From NCBI RefSeq assembly GCF_016919705.1, contig NZ_CP070368.1:310001-374000 (forward strand): a stretch of 64,000 nucleotides of DNA, given 5' to 3'. Below the pieces are notes generated by a model. It ran no database searches. It saw nothing but the letters and a program-made list of their open reading frames with translations, and was not told the origin of the DNA. The stretch comes from Paracoccus methylovorus (lineage in GTDB: Bacteria; Pseudomonadota; Alphaproteobacteria; Rhodobacterales; Rhodobacteraceae). Position numbers and translations under genes: made by a program. Shown one piece after another: positions 21,114 to 30,613 of this stretch (within the stretch, counting starts at the first letter, position 1; the number at the start of each line of letters is the position of its first letter).

Positions 21114-21917
21114 TTACCAACCTGCCTGCAAAGCCAGCAGAACCACGGCGCCGACAACGATTCGCCACCAAGCGAAGAAGCCATAGCCATAGGTCGAGAC
21201 ATAATTCAGCAGCCCTCGCACCACGACGACAGCGGCCAGAAAGGCGCAGACAAACCCTACGATGATGTTCCCGGTCGCCGCCGAATCCAGAATGTCGCGG
21301 TTCTTGTAGAGGTCAAAGACGAAAGCACCCAGCATCGTCGGCATCGACAGGAAAAAGCTGAATTCCGCGGCAGAACGCTTGTCCGCGCCCAGAAGCAGGG
21401 CACCGACGATGGTGGCGCCCGAGCGCGAGACCCCCGGAATCATTGCCAGACATTGGATGAAGCCGATCTTGACGGCCATCGGCAGCGGGAAATCCTCGGC
21501 CGAGAAATAGCGCGGCCGGTTTGCCATCCGATCCACGAACAGCAACACCACACCGCCGACGATCAGCATCACGGCGATCAGAGCAGGGGTTTCGAACAGG
21601 ACTTCCTTGATGATCCGATGCGCCAGCACCCCGATCACCACGGCAGGCAGAAAGGCCAGCAGCACCGCCAGGATAAAGCGCCGCGCGTGCGGATCATGCG
21701 GTGCCGTGGAAAAAATCCGCCACAACCGCCCGGCATAGACGCCCAGGATGGCCAAGATCGCCCCAAGCTGGATCAACACCTCAAAGGCACGGCCCGGCGA
21801 TTCGAAACCCAGGAAATGCCCTGCCAACAGCACATGGCCGGTTGAAGACACGGGAATGAACTCGGTCAGCCCCTCAAGCAGACCAAGGGCGGCGGCAACG
21901 ATGGTGTTGTAGTCCAT
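21114..21917 (-). CDS. uppP: Undecaprenyl-diphosphate phosphatase
   Basis: A 267-residue polytopic membrane enzyme of the BacA family that dephosphorylates undecaprenyl pyrophosphate to recycle the lipid carrier for peptidoglycan and polysaccharide synthesis. Both family motifs are present: the N-terminal [14 protein letters not shown] and the central [10 protein letters not shown]. It shares one base with the stop of the SDR gene upstream (TGATG). Confidence 0.94.
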   Translation of the reverse strand: MDYNTIVAAALGLLEGLTEFIPVSSTGHVLLAGHFLGFESPGRAFEVLIQLGAILAILGVYAGRLWRIFSTAPHDPHARRFILAVLLAFLPAVVIGVLAHRIIKEVLFETPALIAVMLIVGGVVLLFVDRMANRPRYFSAEDFPLPMAVKIGFIQCLAMIPGVSRSGATIVGALLLGADKRSAAEFSFFLSMPTMLGAFVFDLYKNRDILDSAATGNIIVGFVCAFLAAVVVVRGLLNYVSTYGYGFFAWWRIVVGAVVLLALQAGW

Positions 21918-22909
21918 CAGCTATCGCGCATGTTCTTCGCCGAGGCGGTGATCGCCTCATATTGGCCTGCCGACCGAAAGCGCCACAGGTATTCCCCGAT
22001 GATGGCAGAGGCGGCCGTCGGTTCAATGCCCAGATCGGCAAAAGTCTTGACCTGACCGGAAACCCGGTTCGGCGCGGCCAGCAGGCGCACCTGATCCCGG
22101 GTCAGGATGCGGTTGGTCAAAAGCCCGCCGGAAACGGTCTGCACCATATCCAGCGCGAACCCCATCACCCCGGCCAGCCAGCGCGGCAGGCCGATGATGG
22201 CGCGGCGGCGGTCGATGGCGGTCAGCACCTGCTGCGCCGCCTCGCGCATGGTCACGACATCGGGGCCGCCGAGTTCGTAAATGCCCGGCTCGGCATCGCC
22301 GGCAGCCGCCATGGCTGCCGCAAGTGCCGCATCTGCGACATAGACCGGCTGCATCTGCGTCTTGGCGCCCGGAACGAACAGGATCGGCCCCAGCCGCGTC
22401 ATCGCGGCGATACGGTTATAGAAATGGTCGTCCGACCCAAACAGGACGGATGGCCGCAGGATCACCGCATCAGGGCGATGGCTCAGCACGGCGGTTTCGC
22501 CCCGGCCCTTCGAGGCAGCATAGCTGCTGGTCGAGTCAGGATTCGCGCCCAGGGCCGAGACATGCACGAAACGCTTTACGCCCTGTTCCGCTGCGATGCG
22601 GGCGATGCGGGCGGCAGCCTCTTCGTGAATGGCGTCGAAGGTGTTCTTGCCCTCGCGCACCATGATTCCCACGCAGTTGATGACGGCATCGGCATCGGCC
22701 ATGCAGGCGGTTACGGACAGATCGTCACGGACGTTGCAAGGGACCGGCTCGACCTGACCGGGTGAGCCATAGGTGCGGACGACGCCGGCTTCGTTCGGAC
22801 GGCGGACGGCGACCCGGATGCGCCAACCTTCGGCGGCCATGGTCCGGGCGATCTGCCGGCCCAGGAATCCAGACCCGCCATAGATGGTGACAAGCTTGGC
22901 TGCGGACAT
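21917..22909 (-). CDS. NAD(P)-binding SDR protein, complex I NDUFA9-like
   Basis: A 330-residue extended/atypical SDR with the N-terminal nucleotide loop [12 protein letters not shown]. It has VHVSALGAN followed by [10 protein letters not shown], where the YxxxK position is retained. This resembles the NDUFA9/YfcH-like proteins found in alphaproteobacteria, some of which associate with complex I or quinone biosynthesis. It is translationally coupled to uppP (TGATG). The substrate is unknown. Confidence 0.8.
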   Translation of the reverse strand: MSAAKLVTIYGGSGFLGRQIARTMAAEGWRIRVAVRRPNEAGVVRTYGSPGQVEPVPCNVRDDLSVTACMADADAVINCVGIMVREGKNTFDAIHEEAAARIARIAAEQGVKRFVHVSALGANPDSTSSYAASKGRGETAVLSHRPDAVILRPSVLFGSDDHFYNRIAAMTRLGPILFVPGAKTQMQPVYVADAALAAAMAAAGDAEPGIYELGGPDVVTMREAAQQVLTAIDRRRAIIGLPRWLAGVMGFALDMVQTVSGGLLTNRILTRDQVRLLAAPNRVSGQVKTFADLGIEPTAASAIIGEYLWRFRSAGQYEAITASAKNMRDS

Positions 22910-22939
22910 GCGGCGCTCCCTTCGTGCGTGCTTGTCCGT

Positions 22940-24538
22940 TCAATACCCAAGGCTTTCGCCAGCGGCAAGCCGTGCCCGCTGGCCTGCGACGATTGCGTCC
23001 GCGACGCGCAGCGCATTGGCGGCGATGGTCAAGCTGGGATTTACCCCGTTCGAAGTCGGCATGAACGAGGAATCGGCCACGAAGAAATTGCTGATCCCAT
23101 GCATCCGGCAATCCGGGTCCAGCACGCTGGTCGCCGGATCGGTGCCAAAGCGCAGCGTGCCGCAGGGGTGGGCAAAGTTCAGCTGTGGGGCGGCGCCCAT
23201 GAACATTGCTCGATGCGGTTGGAACGCTGTGCGCAATGCCTTGCGAAAGGCGGCGCGCCGGCTGCGCAACTCGTCCGAGATATCATAGCTGCACCGCATC
23301 CGGTCGGGATCTGCCGGATCGGCCAGGACGCGGTTATGCGCATAGGGCAAATCTTCCAGCACACCGACGAACAGCTTGGCATTGCCCAGCATCCGCGCCG
23401 CGATCATGGCGGGAATGCGCAACCCGTGCCGCAGCGGGCGGATACGACGCAGCGCCGACTGATCGAAGCGGCCGTGCAGCGCATGCAATATCTCGCCATA
23501 TCCAGCGGTCAGGCCCATGGATTGCACCGTGCCGAAACGCTGGCCGTCCATGAAATACAGATCGCGCATGCTGATCGAACGCGAAGCACCGTTTTCGCGC
23601 CGACTTTGTCCGGCCCAAATGGCGATGATCTCACTGAGGTGGAACATCAGGTTGCGGCCGACCAGCCCGTTGCGGTTGCCCAACCCGTCAGGCCACGCCT
23701 CACTGGCCGAGCGCAGCAGCAGCGAGGGGGAGGCCAGCCCGCCCGCCGCCAGCACATAGGTTCGGGCGCGCAAGGTGAATTCATACCCGTCACGGCGGCA
23801 GGTCACGCCCAGGACACGCTGGCCGTCGGCCTCGATCCGGGTAACCGAGCAGCGGTCGATCAGGGCAGCCCGTCCCGTTTCCAGTGCCGGCAACACACCG
23901 GCGGTGCGGCCATCCATCTTGCAGCGACGCGTGCAACGCTGGCCAAAGCAGTTTTCGCAGCCGGGGACGAAGCGCGCCGCCATATGCGTGCGATAGGGAT
24001 GCATCCCTGCGCTTCGCAAAGCCGTCATCAGCGCCGCGTCGGAAGCTGGCAGCGACTGGACCGGCGGCAAGATGCGGGCACCGGCCGGCGCCAGCGGATC
24101 GACTTCTCCATTGATGTGGAAATAACGCTCGGCCAGTTCGAACCAAGGCCGCATCTCGTCATAGCCGACGGGCCAGCCGCCCGTGGGGTGGGGATAATCG
24201 CTGGACGTATCCAGATCGTGGCGTTCGGGTCGTTCCAGCGTCGCTGCGTAAAAGGCCGAGGTTCCGCCGACGCCGGCGCCGATCATGCCGTCCAATTCGT
24301 ACCAGGTGCCGTCGAGCTGCGCTTCCAACATGCGTGGCCAGGCGCCATGGGCCATGCGTTCCTCGGGGTCGCGGGTTTCCAACCCAAGCGCGGACAGCGC
24401 CGTGTCGCCCAGATCCGGGCCTTTCTCGATATAAAGGACGGACAACCCTGCTTCGGCCAGGCGCCGGCCTGCCGTTCCCCCTCCGATCCCTGTGCCGATT
24501 ACGATGGCATCCCATTCACGGGTCTTGAGATCGTCCAT
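22940..24538 (-). CDS. GMC-family FAD-dependent oxidoreductase with Cys cluster
   Basis: A 532-residue flavoprotein with N-terminal FAD motif VIGTGIGGGTAGRRL (about residues 13-27), GAGVGGTSAFYAAT and the C-terminal GMC signature HPCGTLRFG plus FFVADSSFMPTSNGVNP, which includes the active-site region. Cysteines at 194, 197, 202 and 206 (CENCFGQRCTRRC) resemble the iron-sulfur segment of some GMC dehydrogenase large subunits. No signal peptide and no cytochrome subunit gene is adjacent. The substrate (an alcohol, polyol or sterol-type compound) cannot be told. The upstream SDR is 30 bp away on the same strand. Confidence 0.85.
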   Translation of the reverse strand: MDDLKTREWDAIVIGTGIGGGTAGRRLAEAGLSVLYIEKGPDLGDTALSALGLETRDPEERMAHGAWPRMLEAQLDGTWYELDGMIGAGVGGTSAFYAATLERPERHDLDTSSDYPHPTGGWPVGYDEMRPWFELAERYFHINGEVDPLAPAGARILPPVQSLPASDAALMTALRSAGMHPYRTHMAARFVPGCENCFGQRCTRRCKMDGRTAGVLPALETGRAALIDRCSVTRIEADGQRVLGVTCRRDGYEFTLRARTYVLAAGGLASPSLLLRSASEAWPDGLGNRNGLVGRNLMFHLSEIIAIWAGQSRRENGASRSISMRDLYFMDGQRFGTVQSMGLTAGYGEILHALHGRFDQSALRRIRPLRHGLRIPAMIAARMLGNAKLFVGVLEDLPYAHNRVLADPADPDRMRCSYDISDELRSRRAAFRKALRTAFQPHRAMFMGAAPQLNFAHPCGTLRFGTDPATSVLDPDCRMHGISNFFVADSSFMPTSNGVNPSLTIAANALRVADAIVAGQRARLAAGESLGY

Positions 24539-24758
24539 GGAAAATCCGTTTATCAGAGAACTGGTGACAAATAACTTCTGTAAGGATTTCTAGTCCCGCG
24601 TGCTTTGCGGCAGCAACCTGACCGAAAGGACAGGGTATTGCCCATCCGACATGCGCTCCGGTCGGCCTGTCAAGCCGCGGGGGCACGCATGGAAACGGCG
24701 ATAAGATCGGGTGCGGGAAAAAGATCCGAAGCCGCCGAAGATTTTTGTCGATCCCCCG

Positions 24759-24786
24759 TTGACACCCCCTGCGGCTGGGCTTAATC
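24759..24786 (+). promoter_or_regulatory. Candidate promoter of tRNA-Leu
   Basis: A perfect -35 TTGACA (24759-24764), a 16-bp spacer and TTAATC (24781-24786) end 18 bp before the tRNA. Nothing coding is seen in the 220 bases further upstream to the GMC gene. Confidence 0.55.
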
Positions 24787-24804
24787 ACCCGGCTCACGCG
24801 ACCT

Positions 24805-24889
24805 GCCCAGGTGGCGGAATTGGTAGACGCGCACGGTTCAGGTCCGTGTGCCGCAAGGCGTGGAGGTTCGAGTCCTCTCCTGGGCACCA
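24805..24889 (+). tRNA. tRNA-Leu (anticodon CAG)
   Basis: An 85-nt tRNA including encoded CCA. Acceptor arms GCCCAGG and CCTGGGC pair fully; the anticodon arm CACGG/CCGTG frames CAG at 24839-24841; a long variable arm (class II) and the T-loop GGTTCGAGTCC are present. The variable arm and anticodon fix it as leucine. Confidence 0.95.
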
Positions 24890-24895
24890 TAAAAC

Positions 24896-24931
24896 AAAAG
24901 CCGCGCAAGCCTTTGGGTTTGCGCGGCTTTT
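24896..24931 (+). terminator. Rho-independent terminator after tRNA-Leu
   Basis: Sixteen-base arms AAAAGCCGCGCAAGCC and GGTTTGCGCGGCTTTT (one G-T pair) with a TTTG loop and terminal T-run, 6 bases after the tRNA. A- and T-runs on either side make it potentially bidirectional. Confidence 0.9.
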
Positions 24932-25074
24932 GCATATGGCGGCGCTTTCAGATGGGCAGGTTGATGCGGTCGGCACCGTCGCATGGGTATTTGGTCAACA
25001 GAGAAGTTTTGTGGCGTGAAGCGCGGGCCGCCCGGGTTGCAGGCATCCTGTGTCGGGGAAGGTAGGGGAACTGC

Positions 25075-25515
25075 ATGATACCGCGTTTTGGTTTGCCGCC
25101 GGAGCGGCGCGCCTATCGTTTGCGGCCGGGGGCCTATGCATTGTTGATTCGCGACGGGGCGGCGCTGCTGACCTTTCAACAAGCCCCAGAACCGGAGTTT
25201 CAACTGCCCGGTGGGGGCATCGATCCCGGAGAATCCTCCCTGGCGGCGCTGCATCGCGAGGTTCGTGAGGAAACCGGCTGGAGTATCGGCTCTCCGCGCC
25301 GCTTGGGCAGTTACCGGCGCTTTTGCCATATGCCGGAATATGGGTTTTGGGCGGAAAAGCTTTGCACCGTTTGGCTGGCACGTCCGGTGGTCCGGCGCGG
25401 AGCGCCTGCCGAACCGGGGCATGAGGCGCATTGGGTGCCTCTGCCGCAGGTCGAACGGTTGCTGCCCGACCCGGGTTCGCGTGCTTTCGTGCGAGCGGCG
25501 TTGCGCCGGATTTGA
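25075..25515 (+). CDS. Nudix hydrolase
   Basis: A 146-residue protein with the Nudix box GGGIDPGESSLAALHREV followed by REETGW (about residues 45-68), which binds the metal that hydrolyses nucleoside-diphosphate-linked substrates. The start MIPRFGLPPERR follows a GGGGAACTGC leader. It is a single gene between the tRNA terminator and the convergent phosphatase gene (8-bp gap). The substrate is unknown; an RppH- or MutT-like role cannot be separated from sequence. Confidence 0.88.
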   Translation: MIPRFGLPPERRAYRLRPGAYALLIRDGAALLTFQQAPEPEFQLPGGGIDPGESSLAALHREVREETGWSIGSPRRLGSYRRFCHMPEYGFWAEKLCTVWLARPVVRRGAPAEPGHEAHWVPLPQVERLLPDPGSRAFVRAALRRI

Positions 25516-25523
25516 GCTTTGCA

Positions 25524-26762
25524 TCAGCCCCATCGGGCAACGCCTGCCTTTCGCCGCTCGATCAATACGGCCGAGATGTCGTCGTTGCGTTGCCCGCCGG
25601 CGTAATGCGCCGCAGACCAGCAGATCGATTCGAGCAGTGCTTCGCCCTGAAGCGTGGCATTGGTGCGCAGGATGGCTTGCAGCCCGTCTTCGCCCAGTGG
25701 TTTGCCATGCTCATTTTCGCTTTCTGTCAGGCCGTCAGAACTGATGAACAACCGGTCGCCGGGGCAGATCGTCAGTTTCACCTCGTCATATTCGGCGTCT
25801 AGGAACACCCCGACGGGCAAGCCGCCCTGACCGATACGCTGGATCCGGCCATCGGCGCGTTGCAGCATCGGATGGGGATGGCCCGCCTGCACCAGCCGCA
25901 CCTGCCCGGTCAGGAAATCCAGATCGGCATAAACCATGGTGAAATAGATTTCGGTCCGCAACTCTTCGATCATCAGCGTATTCAGATGGCGCAGGACCCG
26001 GGATGGAGAGGGGGCGGCGTAGTGTCCCTGCTCGGTCATGCGTATGGCGATGTTCTGGTCCGCCGCCCCCGACAGCAGCGACGCAAGCCGGGCGCAAAGC
26101 AAGGCCGAGGCGACGCCGTGCCCCGCGACGTCCAACGCGAACAGCCCGACGCGACGGGCGTTGATCGGGAAGAAGCCCACCAGATCGCCGCCGATATGGC
26201 CGGCCGGGCGCATTAGCAGCGACAGGTCGAAATCGCCATAGCGGCCATGTCGTTCCCGCACCAGCCCTTGCTGAAGGCGCTGCGCCTCGCGCAGGTCGCG
26301 TTCAATCGCGGCCTGGGTTTCGCGCAACTGTGTCAGCGTAGTGCTGAGTTGGGCGTTCGCGTTGCGCAGGCTTTCCTCCATGCGCAGAATGCGCTCACTG
26401 GCCGAAAGCCGGGCCAGCAGTTCCGCCCCTGAGATCGGTTTGGTCAGGAATTCGTCGGCGCCGGCGCGCAGCCCTTCGGCAACGTCCTTTTTGTCGCTGC
26501 GAGAGGTCAGCAGGATGAAATAGCCATAGCGATCGGACTGCATCTCGCGGAAGCGGCGGCAGAACGACAGCCCGCTTTGGCCCGCCATCATCCAGTCGGA
26601 AATCACGATGTCCGGTCGCCGCTCTAGACAGAGGCGGGTGGCTTCGTCGCCGTTCGATGCCTCGACCACCTGATAACCGGCGCGGAGCAGTTGCATGCGC
26701 AGGGTCCGTCTTTGCGCCCGGCTGTCGTCGACAAGCAGCACCAGCCGCTGGCTGTGCGACAT
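25524..26762 (-). CDS. Response regulator with PP2C-type (RsbU/SpoIIE-like) phosphatase output
   Basis: A receiver domain (about residues 5-120) has the acidic pair VLLVDDS, phospho-acceptor Asp in VISDWMM, Thr in LLTSRSD and Lys in LTKPIS. A coiled-coil linker (about 125-170) leads to a PP2C/SpoIIE phosphatase domain (about 185-405) with GGDLVGFF, FALDVAGHG, SSDGLTES and RNDDISAVL metal-binding motifs. Such proteins dephosphorylate anti-sigma antagonists in general stress pathways. The start is uncertain: ATG at 26762 fits receiver domains, ATGs at 26792 and 26795 are in frame, none has a strong ribosome site. No anti-sigma partner gene is adjacent. Confidence 0.85.
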   Translation of the reverse strand: MSHSQRLVLLVDDSRAQRRTLRMQLLRAGYQVVEASNGDEATRLCLERRPDIVISDWMMAGQSGLSFCRRFREMQSDRYGYFILLTSRSDKKDVAEGLRAGADEFLTKPISGAELLARLSASERILRMEESLRNANAQLSTTLTQLRETQAAIERDLREAQRLQQGLVRERHGRYGDFDLSLLMRPAGHIGGDLVGFFPINARRVGLFALDVAGHGVASALLCARLASLLSGAADQNIAIRMTEQGHYAAPSPSRVLRHLNTLMIEELRTEIYFTMVYADLDFLTGQVRLVQAGHPHPMLQRADGRIQRIGQGGLPVGVFLDAEYDEVKLTICPGDRLFISSDGLTESENEHGKPLGEDGLQAILRTNATLQGEALLESICWSAAHYAGGQRNDDISAVLIERRKAGVARWG

Positions 26763-26801
26763 GGAACTTACGGCCTGTGCATCGAGGATCATCATTGCCA
26801 A

Positions 26802-27269
26802 GGTCTAAGTCACAGGCTCTGAACGGCCAGTTAATCCAGACAATTTTCGCGATTAAGACATTAGAGATGAAATATGTGCCATGAGGAGAGCGTAATATCT
26901 CCGAGGGCTGTCTATGCTGGATTGCGACCGTATCAATGAACGGCGGGGGGCGGCGCTGCTGAATTCCGGCTGATCCTGATGTTGTTTCTGGACGAGGTTG
27001 AAGGCGTCATCATGCGTCTGTTGCGCCGTCACGCGCCGCAAATGGAAACCGACCTGCATTTTCCGAAAAGCTGCGCCTGAAATCTGGGCTTTGCCCATTC
27101 CGTCAATCTATGTGCTGCGGGTGGGCGCGCGGCCGCCCCGATAAGGTCGATACACAGCCTTTGTCGATCAGCTATTCCGCCTCGACACAGGCGCTGATCT
27201 GCCGGTTGGGCCCGTTGCCGCATCCTTACAGAAAGGCGTGCCGTGTGTAGACCAGCGCAAGAGCTTGGG
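26802..27269. other. 470-base stretch without a recognisable gene
   Basis: Only short interrupted frames occur on both strands. One plus-strand frame reads from about 26944 to a TGA near 27078 (ending LHFPKSCA) without a plausible start. Base use is coding-like in places, so this may be a decayed gene, but no family could be recognised. No strong hairpin or promoter stands out apart from an AT-rich segment at 26830-26880 that may carry the promoter of the leftward phosphatase gene. Confidence 0.4.
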
Positions 27270-28511
27270 TCAGATCAGGAATTCGGCCAGCACCGGATCG
27301 CGCGTGATATCGCGATAGCCGATTCCCGCCGTTTCCAGCCGTTCGCACAACCGCTCCAGATGCTCGGGGGTGGTGGTTTCGATACCAATCAGGACCGAGC
27401 CGAAGTTGCGCGCGGACTTTTTCAGGTATTCGAACCGCGCGATATCGTCCTCGGGGCCCAGCAACTGCAGAAAATCGCGCAACGCGCCGGGTCGCTGCGG
27501 CATGCGCAGGATGAAGTAACGCTTCAGACCCGAGAAACGCTGGGCGCGCTCCTTGACCTCGGGCAGGCGCTCAAAATCGAAATTCCCGCCCGAGCAGATG
27601 CAGACCACCCGCTTGCCGGTCAGGTCGGGGATGTCGCGCAGCACGTCCACCGCCAGCGCCCCGGCGGGTTCCAGCACGATGCCCTCGATGTTCAGCATCT
27701 CCAGCATGGTGGTGCAGATGCGATCCTCGGGCGCGGCATGGACCCGATCGGCACCAAAGCCGCAAAGTGCGCGAAATGGCAGGTCGCCGATTCGCGCCAC
27801 GGCCGCGCCATCCACGAAATTGTCCACCACGGGCAGCGTCACGGGCGCGCCCGACAGCAGCGCCTCGCGCAGGCTGGTGCCGCCTTCGGGCTCGGCGAAT
27901 TCGGCTTGGGTGTTGGGTGAAAGTTCGGAAAGCAGCCGGGTGATACCGGCGGCCAGACCGCCGCCGCCGACAGGCAGCACGACGATATCGGGCGCCGCAC
28001 CGCCCAGTTGGTCAAGCAGTTCCAGCCCGACTGTGGCTTGTCCTTCGATGATATCCGCGTCGTCGAAGGGCGACAGGAAGGTCGCGCCCTGCGCCCGGGC
28101 GAACTCCTGCGCCGCCGCCAGCGTCTGGTCGAAATAGTCGCCGGTCAGCACGATCTCGACCGCGCCGTTGCCAAAGATGCGTGTCTTGTCGATCTTTTGT
28201 TTCGGCGTGGTGACCGGCATGAAGATGGTGCCGCGGGTGCCGAAATGCCGGCAGGCAAAGGCCATGCCCTGCGCGTGGTTTCCGGCACTGGCGCAGACGA
28301 AATGGCCCTGCGATCCGGCGCCGATCTTGCGCATGGCATTGAAGGCGCCACGCAGCTTGTAACTGCGCACCGGCGTCAGATCTTCGCGTTTCAGCCAGAT
28401 CTCGGCGCCATATTTGGCCGAGAGGTGGTCGTTCTTCTGCAGGGGCGTCGGCTCGAAGAGGTCGCGCAGTGCGATCTCTGCCTGGCGGACAGAGGCGGCA
28501 AAGTTTTCCAT
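27270..28511 (-). CDS. ilvA: Threonine ammonia-lyase (threonine deaminase), short form
   Basis: A 413-residue PLP enzyme converting threonine to 2-oxobutanoate, the first step to isoleucine. The PLP lysine is in RSYKLRGAFNAM, the glycine-rich loop is VLPVGGGGLAAGI, and the C-terminus carries one ACT-like regulatory domain (about 340-413). The E. coli biosynthetic enzyme has two such repeats and about 514 residues, so this is the shorter form common in alphaproteobacteria. The ATG at 28511 is chosen from homology; the frame stays open to 28787. The 289 bases to divergent argG hold no gene. Confidence 0.9.
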   Translation of the reverse strand: MENFAASVRQAEIALRDLFEPTPLQKNDHLSAKYGAEIWLKREDLTPVRSYKLRGAFNAMRKIGAGSQGHFVCASAGNHAQGMAFACRHFGTRGTIFMPVTTPKQKIDKTRIFGNGAVEIVLTGDYFDQTLAAAQEFARAQGATFLSPFDDADIIEGQATVGLELLDQLGGAAPDIVVLPVGGGGLAAGITRLLSELSPNTQAEFAEPEGGTSLREALLSGAPVTLPVVDNFVDGAAVARIGDLPFRALCGFGADRVHAAPEDRICTTMLEMLNIEGIVLEPAGALAVDVLRDIPDLTGKRVVCICSGGNFDFERLPEVKERAQRFSGLKRYFILRMPQRPGALRDFLQLLGPEDDIARFEYLKKSARNFGSVLIGIETTTPEHLERLCERLETAGIGYRDITRDPVLAEFLI

Positions 28512-28800
28512 GTCCCGGCCATGGCGCGAAATGCGTGGATTCGCAAGGGCGTTCGCGCATTCACCGTTGGTCACGGTTATTTCTGCAGCCCTGCATGCCC
28601 TGACGTATTTGCCGGATTCTGGGCTGTCGGTGCCGCACGGCCGCTCTGCCCTTTGTCGCAGATAATCGGTCAGCCTGGCTGCGAGGTAAAAGAGCGTTCC
28701 TGTTTTCTGTTGCAAATGAAGGCGTGTTATTTCGCCCTTCCCCTTGTTCCAACCAGCGATTGGTCCTATTCCCTGCCGAAATTCCACTGGGGGTTAACGC

Positions 28801-30027
28801 ATGTCCGACGCGCCGAAGAAAGTCGTCCTTGCCTATTCGGGCGGGCTCGACACCTCGATCATCCTGAAATGGCTGCAGACCGAGTATGGTTGCGAGGTCA
28901 TCACCTTCACCGCCGATCTGGGCCAGGGCGAAGAGCTGGAGCCGGCGCGCCAAAAGGCGGAACTGCTGGGCATCAAGCAGGAAAACATCCACATCGTCGA
29001 TGTGCGTGAGGAATTCGTTCGCGATTTCGTTTTCCCGATGTTCCGCGCCAATGCGGTTTACGAAGGGCTGTATCTGCTGGGCACCTCGATTGCCCGGCCG
29101 CTGATCTCGAAACATCTGGTCGAGATCGCGCATAAGCACGGCGCCGATGCCATCGCCCATGGTGCGACCGGCAAAGGTAACGATCAGGTGCGGTTCGAAC
29201 TGTCCGCCTATGCGCTCGACCCTTCTATCCGGGTGATTGCGCCGTGGCGGGAATGGGACCTGACCTCGCGCACCAAGCTGATCGAGTTCGCCGAACAGAA
29301 CCAGATCCCGATCGCCAAGGACAAGCGTGGCGAGGCGCCGTTCTCGGTCGATGCGAACCTGCTGCACACCTCGTCCGAGGGTAAAGCGCTGGAAAATCCG
29401 GCCGAGGAAGCGCCCGATTACGTCTATCAGCGCACGGTGAACCCCGAGGACGCGCCCGATCAGCCCGAATATATCGAGATCAGCTTCGAAAAAGGCGATG
29501 CGGTGGCGATCAATGGCCAGGCGCTGTCGCCGGCGACGATCCTGACCGACCTGAACGAATACGGCCGCAAGCACGGTATCGGTCGCCTCGACTTCGTGGA
29601 AAACCGCTTTGTCGGCATGAAGTCGCGCGGCATTTACGAAACCCCCGGCGGCACCATCCTGCTGGAGGCGCATCGCGGCATCGAACAGATCACGCTCGAC
29701 AGCGGCGCGGGGCATCTCAAGGACTCGATCATGCCGCGCTATGCCGAGCTGATCTATAACGGCTTCTGGTATTCGCCCGAACGCGAGATGCTGCAGGCGC
29801 TGATCGACAAAAGCCAGGAGCGTGTGACCGGCACGGTGCGGCTCAAGCTCTACAAGGGTTCGGTGAACTGCGTGGGTCGTTGGTCGGATCATTCGCTCTA
29901 CAGCGAAAAGCACGTCACTTTCGAAGACGATGCCGGCGCCTATGACCAGAAGGACGCGGCGGGCTTCATTCGGCTCAACGCACTGCGGCTGAAGCTGGTC
30001 GCGAACCGCAACGCGAAATTCAAGTAA
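28801..30027 (+). CDS. argG: Argininosuccinate synthase
   Basis: A 408-residue ATP-dependent ligase joining citrulline and aspartate. It has the N-type PP-loop [12 protein letters not shown], the citrulline/aspartate-binding stretches [14 protein letters not shown] and [18 protein letters not shown], and the usual length. Start ATG at 28801 follows GGGGGTTAACGC. It is followed by a strong terminator, so it is monocistronic. Confidence 0.97.
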   Translation: MSDAPKKVVLAYSGGLDTSIILKWLQTEYGCEVITFTADLGQGEELEPARQKAELLGIKQENIHIVDVREEFVRDFVFPMFRANAVYEGLYLLGTSIARPLISKHLVEIAHKHGADAIAHGATGKGNDQVRFELSAYALDPSIRVIAPWREWDLTSRTKLIEFAEQNQIPIAKDKRGEAPFSVDANLLHTSSEGKALENPAEEAPDYVYQRTVNPEDAPDQPEYIEISFEKGDAVAINGQALSPATILTDLNEYGRKHGIGRLDFVENRFVGMKSRGIYETPGGTILLEAHRGIEQITLDSGAGHLKDSIMPRYAELIYNGFWYSPEREMLQALIDKSQERVTGTVRLKLYKGSVNCVGRWSDHSLYSEKHVTFEDDAGAYDQKDAAGFIRLNALRLKLVANRNAKFK

Positions 30028-30034
30028 ACGAACC

Positions 30035-30063
30035 GGCCGCGGGCAGCCCCCGCGGCCTTTTTT
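30035..30063 (+). terminator. Rho-independent terminator of argG
   Basis: Nine-base perfect arms GGCCGCGGG and CCCGCGGCC, 5-nt loop, then six T at 30058-30063; begins 7 bases after the argG stop. Confidence 0.9.
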
Positions 30064-30079
30064 CAGCCAAGGCACCGCC

Positions 30080-30613
30080 ATGACCCGCCCCGCCCATATC
30101 GCCATCGTCACCGTCTCGGACCGCGCTGCCCGTGGCGAATACGAGGATAAGGGTGGTCCGGGGGCCGAGGACTGGCTGCGCGCCACCATCACCTCGCCCA
30201 TGAACATAACGCGCCGGATCATTCCGGACGGACGCGAAATCGTCGCCGATTGCCTGCGCGACCTTGCGGACAACCAAGGCGCCGACCTGATCCTGATCAC
30301 CGGCGGCACCGGCCCCGCGCCGCGTGACCTGACGCCCGAGGCCATGGCCGACGCCATCGAAAAGGAACTGCCCGGCTTTGGCGAGGAGATGCGCCGCGCC
30401 AGCCTGCGCGAGGTGCCGACCGCGATCTTGTCGCGCCAGACCGCAGGCATCCGTGGTGCGACGCTGATGATCACGCTGCCGGGCAAGCCCTCGGCCATCG
30501 CCACCTGCCTTGACGCAGTTTTCGCTGCAGTGCCCTATTGCCTCGACCTGATCGGCGCGGCCTATGTCGAAACCGACCCGACCCGGATCAAGGCGTTCCG
30601 GCCGCGGAAATAG
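30080..30613 (+). CDS. mogA: Molybdopterin adenylyltransferase (MogA/MoaB family)
   Basis: A 177-residue protein with the MoCF-biosynthesis fold: IVTVSDRAARGEYEDKGGP at the N-terminus and the substrate-binding ITGGTGPAPRD with LPGKPSA near the C-terminus. MogA adenylylates molybdopterin before molybdate insertion in cytoplasmic Moco synthesis; an organism with nitrate respiration would need it. MoaB-like naming is an alternative. Its last 26 bases overlap the end of the convergent frcK gene. Confidence 0.88.
   Translation: MTRPAHIAIVTVSDRAARGEYEDKGGPGAEDWLRATITSPMNITRRIIPDGREIVADCLRDLADNQGADLILITGGTGPAPRDLTPEAMADAIEKELPGFGEEMRRASLREVPTAILSRQTAGIRGATLMITLPGKPSAIATCLDAVFAAVPYCLDLIGAAYVETDPTRIKAFRPRK

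Noticed and set aside
24516-24935. A 139-codon minus-strand frame across tRNA-Leu
   Set aside because: It is antisense to the tRNA and its terminator; tRNA genes often give such frames.
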